From NCBI GenBank assembly GCA_028290545.1, contig JAQGJP010000090.1, positions 1-64,000 on the forward strand: DNA of 64,000 bases. Reading direction: 5' to 3'. Under the pieces are notes generated by a model. The model was given only the letters and a program-made list of their open reading frames with translations, was not told where the DNA came from and did no database searches. This DNA comes from Rhizobium sp. (lineage in GTDB: Bacteria; Pseudomonadota; Alphaproteobacteria; Rhizobiales; Rhizobiaceae). The position numbers and the translations under genes are program-made. Positions 57,047 through 64,000 of this stretch are shown in pieces. Numbering within the stretch: the first letter of the stretch is position 1; each line of letters begins with the position of its first letter.

Positions 57047-57277
57047 ACCCGGACCAATCCAGTTTCGTCGCCTCTTGATAGTTACGTTTGACGCGAGACT
57101 TTCAAATTCCGCGTCGACATAAAGTCTTTGACCTTTTGGAACGAATAATTTCGCCGCGGTTTTCGTTTGACATTTTATGGGGCGCTAATAGTTTTCTCGG
57201 GCGCTTCTATGCATGATCCACTGAAATCGGTCCGGACATTGTTCGGCATAAAACAGATGTTGGGAGAGGAGCATATC

Positions 57278-58033
57278 ATGGCAATTGTGAAATACACTGA
57301 TCGCATGGGTCCCTATGGTGATCTGGGAGATTTCTACAATCCCCAAAGCTTGATGGTCAACGAGGCCGAGTCCACTGAAAAAAAGATTATTTACGACGAC
57401 GTGGAATCCACTAACAGGATTGTGCTGACCGGCAACAACCTGGGCTATACGAACAACGTTGTGGACGAGGGCACGATCACCGGCATCAAGTTTACCAATC
57501 ACGACAACCAGAATTACGTCGTGCTGACCGGAGGAAATTATTCGGCTCAGGCGTTCAGTGCCGCTTTTGAAGCGGACGGCATTCATGGGATGCTGGAGCT
57601 TGCGCTGAAAGGCGATGACAAGATGGTTGGCTCCCTGACCGCGGATGTACTCTATTCGGGTTCGGGCAACGACAACGTCAAGGGTGGAAGTGACGACGAC
57701 TACATCTATGGCGGCAAAGGCGACGACAAGTTGTTTGGCGATGCCGGCGCGGACTATCTTTTCGGTGATATTGGCAACGACACGATGGAGGGTGGCGCCC
57801 AGTCCGATATATTCCATTTCCGCAAGGGCACCGGCAAGGACACCATCACCGATTTCGACGCGGATGGTAACAACCAGGATTTTCTCAATCTCGTCAAAGG
57901 CGAGAATTTTACCGTCAAGCAGGTGAACAACGACGACCTCAGGCTCGATTTCGGCAACGGCGATACGCTGCTCCTGCTCGACGTTGACAAGGGCGATTTC
58001 AGCAAGGCCGATTACCATTACGCTATGGTCTGA
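57278..58033 (+). CDS. Small RTX-type calcium-binding protein
   Basis: 251-residue acidic protein, start MAIVKYTDRMGPYGD, GAGAGGA just upstream. Residues about 124-180 contain hemolysin-type nonapeptide repeats (YSGSGNDNVKGG, YGGKGDDKLFG, LFGDIGNDTMEGG) which bind Ca2+ in a parallel beta-roll. The following DIFHFRKGTGKDTITDF is the standard capping segment of type I secreted RTX proteins, whose export signal lies at the C-terminus. No type I ABC transporter is nearby. The first 120 residues carry no recognised enzymatic domain. Confidence 0.85.
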   Translation: MAIVKYTDRMGPYGDLGDFYNPQSLMVNEAESTEKKIIYDDVESTNRIVLTGNNLGYTNNVVDEGTITGIKFTNHDNQNYVVLTGGNYSAQAFSAAFEADGIHGMLELALKGDDKMVGSLTADVLYSGSGNDNVKGGSDDDYIYGGKGDDKLFGDAGADYLFGDIGNDTMEGGAQSDIFHFRKGTGKDTITDFDADGNNQDFLNLVKGENFTVKQVNNDDLRLDFGNGDTLLLLDVDKGDFSKADYHYAMV

Positions 58034-58062
58034 GCCAAATCCGACATCGTTTCAGAGTTTCG

Positions 58063-58084
58063 CCGCGCGCCTGACCGCGCGCGG
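58063..58084 (+). terminator. GC-rich hairpin after the RTX gene
   Basis: CCGCGCGC (58063-58070) pairs with GCGCGCGG (58077-58084) around a 6-base loop, 30 bases after the RTX stop. There is no U-tract, so it may protect the 3' end or be coincidental; a shorter self-complementary block ACCGCGCGCGGT lies at 58074-58085. Confidence 0.4.
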
Positions 58085-58221
58085 TTGTGCGAAGGCCAGA
58101 TTCACCAGCGAATGCCAGGGACCATTGTCCGATTTGTGCCATGCCGGAACACATTGGTCATATGCTGTCTCTTGATTCCATCGCGATTGGTTCCGAGCAC
58201 GCGCCCAGGAGACCTTTACAC

Positions 58222-58356
58222 ATGAAATGGATCCTGCCCGCAGGCGCGGCCGCCGTTGTCGCGATCGTCCTGATTGTGATCTTCTCGGGGTTCGGTGACG
58301 TGCCGTGCCAGGACGGTGTTTGGGACACGTTCAGGCAAACCTGCATTCCGACTTAG
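58222..58356 (+). CDS. Small single-pass membrane or exported protein
   Basis: 44 residues: MKWILPAGAAAVVAIVLIVI is one membrane anchor or signal segment, followed by FSGFGDVPCQDGVWDTFRQT and C. Two cysteines could be disulfide-bonded outside the membrane. AGGAGACC precedes the ATG by nine bases. A real but uncharacterised small gene is likely, though the 188-base region before it holds nothing else. Confidence 0.55.
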   Translation: MKWILPAGAAAVVAIVLIVIFSGFGDVPCQDGVWDTFRQTCIPT

Positions 58357-58494
58357 TCGGTTGCTCCGGATTAGCGTGGGCATTGAGTGCACAAATCCAC
58401 CAAATTCAACCCAACCAAGGCCTGATGGAAGGATTGATCTCATTGATATCCGCAGGAGAATTTCCGCGTTCCGGCGCAAGCTGCAGGGGCGCGT

Positions 58495-59925
58495 CTAGGT
58501 CCTCGCCTTTGCTCGCACGAGTGATTCGCGGAGCACGTCAAAGACACGGGGATCAAGTGTCTGAGAAACGTTGAAACGCATGAAGTTCGTTGCGGCTTGC
58601 GACAGGCTGAATGCGTTTCCGGGTGCCAGTACAATGTCCCTTTCGAGCGCAGAACGCGCGATATCAGCCGCGTCCACCGCATCCGGCAGTTGGCACCAGA
58701 GGAACATTCCCGCATGCGGCTCCAGCCAGGGCATGATCCCCAGGTTCTTCAGGTTGGCGGAGACATCGAACATCGCTCGGGACAGTCGGCTCCGGAGCGT
58801 CTCCATGTGTTTTCGATAACCGCCGTCGCTCAATACATTGAGGACCAGTTGCGCCGCGAGACGCCCGCCGCCAAAGGAGGTCGCGATCTTGAGATCGGTC
58901 AGGCCAGCGAGCCATTCCGGTTTGGCGGCGATGAATCCGCACCGCGCCGAGGCCGACAGTGTTTTCGAGAAGCTGCCGATGTGGACGACACGGTCCAGCC
59001 CGTCGAATGCCGCCAGCCGTGGCGCCGGGCTGTGCTCGAAATCAGCGAAGATATCGTCCTCGATGATGGTGAGGTCAAACTGATCGGCGAGCTTCAGGAC
59101 CCTGTGAGCCGACACGGGCGACAGCGTCGCCCCGGTTGGGTTGTGAATCGCCGAGTTCGTGACGTAGAGCCGGGGCCGGTGTTCCGCGACGATCTGCGCG
59201 AACACCTCGAGATCAGGACCCGAATGGGTGTAGGGAACGCCGACGATCTTGGCGCGGTGCGCTCGCAGCAGGGCATGGAAATTGAAATAGCAGGGATCGT
59301 CGACCAGCACGGTGTCACCGGGTTCGAGCAGGAACCGACAGAGAAGGTCGATGGCCTGGATGCCGGATTCAGTCAGCATGATCTGGTCCGCAGACGCTTC
59401 GATCCCACGATCCGCCATGCGCCGGGCGATCAGCTGGCGCAGTGGTGGTAATCCCAGCGGTGACCCATAGGCGGCGAGCACGGGGCTTTCGGCACGGGAA
59501 AGCGCTCGCGCCGCCCGGCGAAGGCCTTCCTCGGGAAGCCATGACGGCGGCAGCCAGCCGCAACCGGGCTTAAGGCCACCATCACCGGATTCAAGCGACT
59601 GCCGGGATACCCAGAATGGATCGATGGCGCGATCCAGCCTGGGTCCGACCTCAGACAGCGTGAACGGAGCCGCCTGGTTTGCGACATAGAAGCCGGACCC
59701 CGGCCGCGACAGGATGGCACCTTCGGCGACCAGGCGCTCGTAAGCGTCGACGACCGTCGAGGTCGATACTTTCAATGTTGCAGCCAGCGCCCGGACCGAT
59801 GGCAGCCTGGCACCGGGCGTCAAACTGCGGCCGGCGATACGGTGCTTGATCGTGGCCATGACCATCGCCACGCGGGTTGTGCTTCCAGCGGTGTCTTCGC
59901 TCATCCGTGTTGCTGCCTCGGCCAT
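58495..59925 (-). CDS. MocR-family transcriptional regulator (GntR-aminotransferase fusion)
   Basis: 476 residues from ATG 59925: an N-terminal winged helix (TPGARLPSVRALAATLKVST, about 36-60) fused to a fold-type I aminotransferase domain. The PLP-lysine is Lys321 in HIGSFSKTLSAS; NSAIHNPTGATLSP and TIIEDDIFADF also match. MocR proteins such as PdxR and GabR sense PLP or amines. It is divergent from the DMT transporter, which is therefore the likely target. The operator candidate lies next to its start. Confidence 0.92.
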   Translation of the reverse strand: MAEAATRMSEDTAGSTTRVAMVMATIKHRIAGRSLTPGARLPSVRALAATLKVSTSTVVDAYERLVAEGAILSRPGSGFYVANQAAPFTLSEVGPRLDRAIDPFWVSRQSLESGDGGLKPGCGWLPPSWLPEEGLRRAARALSRAESPVLAAYGSPLGLPPLRQLIARRMADRGIEASADQIMLTESGIQAIDLLCRFLLEPGDTVLVDDPCYFNFHALLRAHRAKIVGVPYTHSGPDLEVFAQIVAEHRPRLYVTNSAIHNPTGATLSPVSAHRVLKLADQFDLTIIEDDIFADFEHSPAPRLAAFDGLDRVVHIGSFSKTLSASARCGFIAAKPEWLAGLTDLKIATSFGGGRLAAQLVLNVLSDGGYRKHMETLRSRLSRAMFDVSANLKNLGIMPWLEPHAGMFLWCQLPDAVDAADIARSALERDIVLAPGNAFSLSQAATNFMRFNVSQTLDPRVFDVLRESLVRAKART

Positions 59926-59929
59926 AACA

Positions 59930-59941
59930 GTTTGGTCAAAC
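59930..59941. promoter_or_regulatory. Inverted repeat between mocR-type gene and DMT transporter
   Basis: GTTTG-GT-CAAAC lies five bases upstream of the regulator start and 70 bases before the divergent transporter start. A palindrome at this position suits a site where the MocR protein represses itself and controls the transporter. Confidence 0.5.
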
Positions 59942-60011
59942 CGTATCAGACTGTCACTGGCGATGCCACGGGTCCTCGTCGATAACGGCTGCACGAATGG
60001 TGGAGTACAGG

Positions 60012-60875
60012 ATGGACCGTATAACAGCCGGATGGATCAATGGTTTTATCGGTGTGGTAATCTTCAGCGGATCGCTGCCCGCCACCCGCGTGGCGGTGAT
60101 GCAGTTTGATCCGGTGTTCCTCACCGTTGCGCGGGCAGCCATCGCTGGTATCTTGGCGCTTGGACTACTGCTCTTGTTCGGGGAGAAGCGTCCGGCCCGG
60201 CGCGACATTGTTTCGCTCGCCGTCGTCGCCCTGGGCGTCGTGGTCGGCTTTCCCCTGCTGACTGCCCTGGCACTCAAGCACGTCACCTCGGCGCATTCCA
60301 TCGTCTTCATCGGTCTGCTGCCCCTGGCAACGGCAATCTTTGGTGTCATCAGGGCCGGTGAGCGGCCGAAGCCGGCGTTCTGGCTGTTCTCGGTATTGGG
60401 GAGCGCTCTGGTCGCCGGTTTCGCCCTGGGGCAGGGGCTTACGGCATCACCTGTGGGGGACATGCTGATGCTGGCCGCGATTGTCGTTTGCGGCCTCGGC
60501 TATGCGGAAGGTGCGAAGCTGTCGCGCACGTTGGGAGGGTGGCAGGTCATTTCCTGGGCGCTGGTCTTGTCGCTGCCGATGATGATCGGTGCGTCGATCC
60601 TCTACAGGCCCGCGACATTCTCGGGCATCGAAACGCCGGCATTGCTTAGCCTCGCCTATGTCTCTCTCTTCAGCATGCTGATCGGCTTTGTCTTCTGGTA
60701 TCGCGGCCTGGCACAGGGCGGCATCGCGGCAGTCGGCCAGCTGCAACTGCTGCAGCCATTCTTCGGACTGGCGCTGGCCGCCACCCTTTTGGGTGAAGCC
60801 GTCTCATGGGCCATGATCGCCGTGACGGTCGCCGTCATCCTGTGTGTGGCCGGTGCCCGCAAATTCGCCAGATAG
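60012..60875 (+). CDS. DMT-superfamily (EamA) transporter
   Basis: 287 residues with about ten predicted hydrophobic helices in two EamA repeats (residues about 5-135 and 140-285). The second repeat ends with the conserved LGEAVSWAMIAVTVAVILC pattern. Members export amino acids, amines or drugs. Divergence from a MocR regulator fits an amine or amino acid exporter; substrate is inferred only. ATG 60012 is preferred over GTG 59997. Confidence 0.88.
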   Translation: MDRITAGWINGFIGVVIFSGSLPATRVAVMQFDPVFLTVARAAIAGILALGLLLLFGEKRPARRDIVSLAVVALGVVVGFPLLTALALKHVTSAHSIVFIGLLPLATAIFGVIRAGERPKPAFWLFSVLGSALVAGFALGQGLTASPVGDMLMLAAIVVCGLGYAEGAKLSRTLGGWQVISWALVLSLPMMIGASILYRPATFSGIETPALLSLAYVSLFSMLIGFVFWYRGLAQGGIAAVGQLQLLQPFFGLALAATLLGEAVSWAMIAVTVAVILCVAGARKFAR

Positions 60876-60913
60876 GACGAAGGGGAGCAGTTCCATGCCC
60901 GGGTCAGCAAAAT

Positions 60914-61828
60914 CTAGTTTTTGACCACAGCGCAGGCGACGCCGGCTTTCAGGATCAAATCGCAGAGGTCGTTTGCTTCCTTTCTTGTCTCTCTGCCGAT
61001 TCTTGCTGCATACTTCTGACGCATCCTCACGACACTCTTGCGCTTTTGGCGTACGATCAGCGCGCGCTCGCTGCTGAGAGGTTTGGGCAACTTGGCGACA
61101 GCTTTGAGGAAAAGCCGGTTGGCAATGCCTGGATCGAAATGTGCGGAGAGCTGGACACCCCAGGGCGCCCAATCGGCGGATTGAATGAGGATCGGCTCGC
61201 GTAAGCGCCGGCTCAACGCCAATTGAATGCAGGCATCGAGGAAGGGTTGTGCCGGGTCCAGAGACGCAGCCGCAATTGCAGGAGGGTCATCCTGCCATGT
61301 CTCTACCGGATGACCGGTAATGGCAAAGACGTAGTCACGCGTTTCCAGGGGCAGCCGATCGTTGCGAAGGAAGTTGCTGAGCCCGTCTTCGCCGGCATTG
61401 TAGGCGGCGGCCGCCAAGCCCAGATTGCCGAACCGGTCGCGCAGGTCGCTCAGATAGCGGGATGAGGCCTCGAGTGCCTGGACCACGTCGAAGCTGTTGG
61501 CGAGGCCACGCAGTTTCGCAGTCCCCGGCATGAATTGCGCGATCCCTTCAGCGCCTTTGGGGCTGACCGCATCTGCCCGGAAAAGGCTCTCGCGCCAGAT
61601 GAGGCGGGCGAAATATTCTGCAGGAAGTTTATTCTCGACAGAGAAATGCTCAATGGCGCGGCATACATCCTGCGGATAGCTTCCGGATCGGATGCAGATT
61701 CGCAGGACACCGGGGCTCGCCGGACGTTCGAAAAGGCACTCTTTCTCTGCCACAACGGGTTGCGCGGCTGCGGATGTAAAATGAGCGCCCTGCAACATTG
61801 CGCCCATGAGACACAAAGGGACAAGCAT
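60914..61828 (-). CDS. Lytic transglycosylase-domain protein
   Basis: 304 residues, signal peptide MLVPLCLMGAMLQGAHFTSA. The goose-type lysozyme/SLT active site is LIWRESLFRADAVSP with catalytic Glu80, followed by KGAEGIAQFMPGTA and LAAAAYNAGEDGL, the standard motifs. It cleaves peptidoglycan in the periplasm. The C-terminal 130 residues (basic, VRQKRKSVVRMRQKYAAR) are not standard. The longer open frame to 62074 adds no signal peptide. It converges with the transporter. Confidence 0.9.
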   Translation of the reverse strand: MLVPLCLMGAMLQGAHFTSAAAQPVVAEKECLFERPASPGVLRICIRSGSYPQDVCRAIEHFSVENKLPAEYFARLIWRESLFRADAVSPKGAEGIAQFMPGTAKLRGLANSFDVVQALEASSRYLSDLRDRFGNLGLAAAAYNAGEDGLSNFLRNDRLPLETRDYVFAITGHPVETWQDDPPAIAAASLDPAQPFLDACIQLALSRRLREPILIQSADWAPWGVQLSAHFDPGIANRLFLKAVAKLPKPLSSERALIVRQKRKSVVRMRQKYAARIGRETRKEANDLCDLILKAGVACAVVKN

Positions 61829-62359
61829 TCGCAGCGTTATCACTCCGTTCACCTCCACCGCGGCACTAGCGTCATACAACGTCCTGGAGGTCGAGCCAAG
61901 ACTGCCAGCCTGCCCTTTTTTGGACAACAAAGGGTCAATAGCGGCCGAAGTGCTCACGATGCTCTGTCGTGAAGCTCCATTGTCGCGCCCGGCAGTTCGG
62001 TAAGCATACCCGACTGACGGCAAGGTTATCGTGATCGGAAAGGCGGACGCTAGCGATGTGGAGGAAGCCGCCATCCGGTGGGCGGATAGCAGTGAGGTCG
62101 ACGCGCTATCGCAAAACCTGAGTCATCGGGGGAGGGCGACTTTACACAGGCGGTGCTTCGCCTAAAATCTCAGCACTGACGTGCCTACCCAAACCCGACT
62201 GTTCCCCGGTCTGGCAGTCGGCGTCCAGTTCGGCCAGCGAATTGACCGGTGATCAATTTACCAATAGCAAAGGTTCCGGTCAGAAACTGACGGTGATGGG
62301 TTAGAAGGCCGACTAGTCCATTGCGAGGGGCGGCAATCATCGGATTATGGAGAGGTTAA
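61829..62359. other. Intergenic region before the FRG gene
   Basis: 531 bases with no convincing gene. AATTGA (62240-62245) and TCAATT (62253-62258) form a small inverted repeat upstream of the FRG gene and could be an operator. The A+T content rises toward the right, consistent with the change from chromosomal to accessory DNA. GGAGAGG at 62349-62355 is the ribosome-binding site of the FRG gene. Confidence 0.5.
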
Positions 62360-63424
62360 ATGAAAGGGCAGTGGCTCGGCTTCTTTGGCGGTGATCTAAA
62401 TGGTCCCATGATGATAGAAGTTGATGAGCGGCGGCAATTTCAGGATATCGCCTGCTACTTCCGCATCCTCGACAATCCAAGAGTCCTTTATGTGCGGGCG
62501 AGGTGCGAAATTGGCTCTGTGGCGAGCGTGCGTGGCCCGCTCACGGAGCAGCTTAACTCTAAATTAGCCGCATCAGAAAACCCGAGCTTTATCGACATTG
62601 ATTTCCGCGTGCAGGAGCCAGAACTAGTCGTAGACTTCCGATTAGACACAGGGGAACGTTGCTCCGCTATGCTCCTAAGAAGCAGAGCACATTTAGACTC
62701 AGAGCTGCCCGCAAAACGTATGTCGTGGGCGGGGTTTGAGAGTTATGTTAGAAAGATCGAACCGCGCCGATACGTTTTTCGCGGCCAAGAGAGCAACAAG
62801 TGGCGTCTTCGCACATCCTTTCATAGGTCAGGCCGCAGCAACATGTTGCGCTATATGGTCGACGACGTTTCGATGATACAACAGCGTGTTACCAATCTAG
62901 TGCCGGAATTTGTCGACATAAACGACCCAATTCGATACGCGGCTTTCTTGGCACTCGCGCAGCATCATGGTTATCCAACGCCTCTTCTCGATTGGACTAG
63001 ATCGCCGTTCGTCGCCGCCTTCTTCGCTTTCCGCAAAGACCAGACACAGTTGCAGGCGCAGAGACAGAAGCGATTCATTCGCATTTTCATTTTAGACGAA
63101 GAAGCTTGGCTAGCATCAGGGGACCGTGCTCCTGACATCGCGCCGCGAATGCCACATGTCACATTGGTTTATCCGCATGCCTTGGGCAATCCACGCCTGA
63201 TCCCTCAACAAGCTCTGACCTCGATTACAAACGTGGACGATATCGAAAACTACATAACGACCAAAAGCCACGCGACGAACGTCACATACCTTTCGGTAAT
63301 CGATATCCCGGTTGCAGAGCGCAACGAGGTATTAAAACAACTCGCATTTATGGGGGTGACCGCCGGTTCTCTCTTCCCCGGACTGGATGGCGCTTTTGAA
63401 GAGCTAAAGGCCATTAGATTTTAA
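62360..63424 (+). CDS. FRG-domain protein, probable accessory/defence gene
   Basis: 354 residues. The FRG domain (named after its Phe-Arg-Gly) is clear: YVFRGQESNKWRLRTSFHR with F140-R141-G142, and AQHHGYPTPLLDWTRSPFVA at about 200-219. Residues 1-120 form a distinct N-terminal domain (WLGFFGGDLNGPMMIEVDE...) of unknown type. FRG domains occur in mobile and defence-island proteins; their biochemical role is not established to my knowledge. Codon use and lower G+C differ from neighbours, and a tRNA-Lys attachment site follows, so acquisition by transfer is likely. Confidence 0.85.
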   Translation: MKGQWLGFFGGDLNGPMMIEVDERRQFQDIACYFRILDNPRVLYVRARCEIGSVASVRGPLTEQLNSKLAASENPSFIDIDFRVQEPELVVDFRLDTGERCSAMLLRSRAHLDSELPAKRMSWAGFESYVRKIEPRRYVFRGQESNKWRLRTSFHRSGRSNMLRYMVDDVSMIQQRVTNLVPEFVDINDPIRYAAFLALAQHHGYPTPLLDWTRSPFVAAFFAFRKDQTQLQAQRQKRFIRIFILDEEAWLASGDRAPDIAPRMPHVTLVYPHALGNPRLIPQQALTSITNVDDIENYITTKSHATNVTYLSVIDIPVAERNEVLKQLAFMGVTAGSLFPGLDGAFEELKAIRF

Positions 63425-63561
63425 GGAAGCTAATTGCCCGTCAGTACGATTCGATTCTGCGTACCGAAATCGCGCGGTATTCTCCCGGGGTAGCCCCGAC
63501 ATATGATGGGGTAACGCGAAATTAGTGAATTCCAGTAAATTATTGATTTTTATTGTATTTC

Positions 63562-63606
63562 TGGTGAGAGCGATGGGATTCGAACCCATGACCTACTGAT
63601 TAAAAG
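63562..63606 (-). other. 3' fragment of a tRNA-Lys (TTT) gene, attachment site
   Basis: On the minus strand the 45 bases read from the anticodon loop (CTTTTAA, anticodon TTT) through the anticodon-stem 3' side, variable loop, T-arm (GGTTCGAATCC) and acceptor 3' strand (CGCTCTC) to the encoded CCA. The D-arm, acceptor 5' strand and anticodon 5' side are absent upstream, so this is not a functional tRNA gene. Such fragments arise when a tyrosine recombinase inserts an element into the 3' half of a tRNA gene; the intact copy is expected at the far end of the element, beyond the right edge. Confidence 0.85.
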
Positions 63607-63779
63607 GAAGAGACTTTAGAATATGTGGCGTCAAGCGATGCTTAACAAAATATTTTGGATGTCCGTAAAAACCTATATAAATACCTGATATTGCTGTATT
63701 TAATTGATTCATATCGCTGAGATGTATCATCTCGGCACATCTCTCCAAAGCCGGATTTTAGTCATTGATTTTTAGGTGC

Positions 63780-63815
63780 CTGACCCTATGCTGACCCGAG
63801 AAATTTTGGGGTCAG
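63780..63815. repeat. CTGACCC direct/inverted repeats next to the recombinase
   Basis: CTGACCC occurs at 63780-63786 and 63791-63797, and its inverse GGGTCAG at 63809-63815. They sit between the attachment site and the recombinase start and may be arm-type sites for the recombinase or excisionase, or operator half-sites for its expression. Confidence 0.55.
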
Positions 63816-63832
63816 ACTTATCGAGGCGTTGA

Positions 63833-64000
63833 ATGGCGGTCGTATACATCGATCATGACGTTTGGAAACAAGCGCAGAAGGACGCGGTCGCGGGACGCAA
63901 CATCGACTACCGCGACAAGAACACAAGCGGTATGGCGATACGGGTACGGGGCGGAAAGGCCGCGTGGTATGTGATGACAGAGAATTTCAAGAAGCGCATC
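63833..64000 (+). CDS. Tyrosine recombinase (integrase), N-terminal part, cut by window edge
   Basis: The first 56 codons are in the window, beginning MAVVYIDHDVWKQAQKDAVA and continuing NIDYRDKNTSGMAIRVRGGKAAWYV. The arm-binding N-terminal domain with the strand pattern MAIRVRGGKAAWYV is typical of phage-type integrases (DUF4102-like). The catalytic Arg-His-Arg-Tyr residues lie beyond the window. It starts 227 bases from the tRNA-Lys fragment and faces away from it, as expected for an element occupying the DNA to the right. Confidence 0.85.
   Translation, partial: MAVVYIDHDVWKQAQKDAVAGRNIDYRDKNTSGMAIRVRGGKAAWYVMTENFKKRI

Larger units (their letters stand above)
63425..63832. other. Non-coding island junction
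   Basis: 408 A+T-rich bases between the FRG gene and the recombinase. Contents: a CGGGG-TAG-CCCCG hairpin at 63486-63498, the 3' tRNA-Lys fragment at 63562-63606, and repeated CTGACCC motifs at 63780-63815. No further gene is seen. Confidence 0.6.

Noticed and set aside
57167..57277. N-terminal extension of the RTX protein and a promoter at TTGACA 57167-57172
   Set aside because: The best ribosome-binding site is before 57278, and the TTGACA has no clear -10 at 16-18 bases.
63562..63700. Complete tRNA gene at the right edge
   Set aside because: The 5' half cannot be folded: the bases preceding the anticodon loop do not match the anticodon stem, D-arm or acceptor strand.

Overview
The window (about 60 % G+C by eye) is a chromosomal segment of an alphaproteobacterium of the order Hyphomicrobiales (Rhizobiales), most likely Rhizobiaceae or a close family. 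The evidence is gene content and order: proS-lolC-lolD; pdhA-(small membrane gene)-pdhB-pdhC-lpdA-lipA with a lipoyl domain on PdhB; a fused ispDF; dusB-ntrB-ntrC followed by ntrY-ntrX, dat, hfq and hflX; and a cobF-to-cobM aerobic cobalamin cluster. No species can be named from sequence reading alone.

Layout. 1-7.3 kb: proS, lipoprotein-export genes lolC/lolD, two minus-strand genes (exported protein, alpha/beta hydrolase), a HlyU-like gene, a gene remnant and a class II aldolase. 7.3-13.7 kb: VOC protein, kdsA, a chemoreceptor, eno, a coupled pair of tiny membrane proteins, a tautomerase-like protein and an FtsB-like protein. 13.7-23.7 kb: pyruvate dehydrogenase/lipoate block with a striking promoter region, then an extra PLP decarboxylase before a COQ10/RatA gene. 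23.7-35.7 kb: cinA-like, ispDF, then the nitrogen-regulation block (dusB-ntrBC-ntrYX) with a sigma54-type promoter candidate and strong terminator, dat, hfq, hflX. 35.7-40.9 kb: BTLCP peptidase-like protein, metallophosphoesterase, membrane diguanylate cyclase, mazG, a deaminase and a decayed ParE-type toxin-antitoxin pair. 41-48.3 kb: cysG-DUF2849-cysI-DUF934 assimilatory sulfite/siroheme operon, fpr, a flavoprotein lacking its NADPH domain, a GntR regulator with twin palindromic operators, nadK. 48.4-55.5 kb: cobF, G, H, I, J, K (opposite strand), L, M. 55.5-62 kb: accessory genes (DUF4189-like protein, exported hydrolase, small RTX protein, MocR regulator with divergent DMT transporter, lytic transglycosylase). 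62-64 kb: A+T-richer island edge with an FRG-domain gene, a 3' fragment of a tRNA-Lys gene acting as an attachment site, and the start of a tyrosine recombinase that runs off the window.

Functional links: CysG supplies precorrin-2 both to siroheme (for the CysI next door) and to CobI-CobM; LipA and the PDH genes form one lipoate-dependent module; NtrBC/NtrYX, a sigma54-like promoter and Hfq form a nitrogen-control neighbourhood. I saw no CRISPR array, no complete insertion sequence and no complete RNA gene. The best candidates for something new are the tandem TTGCG-T-CGCAA sites before pdhA, the NADPH-domain-less flavoprotein, the twin GntR palindromes and the FRG gene at the tRNA-Lys integration hotspot; none is proven to be a new system.
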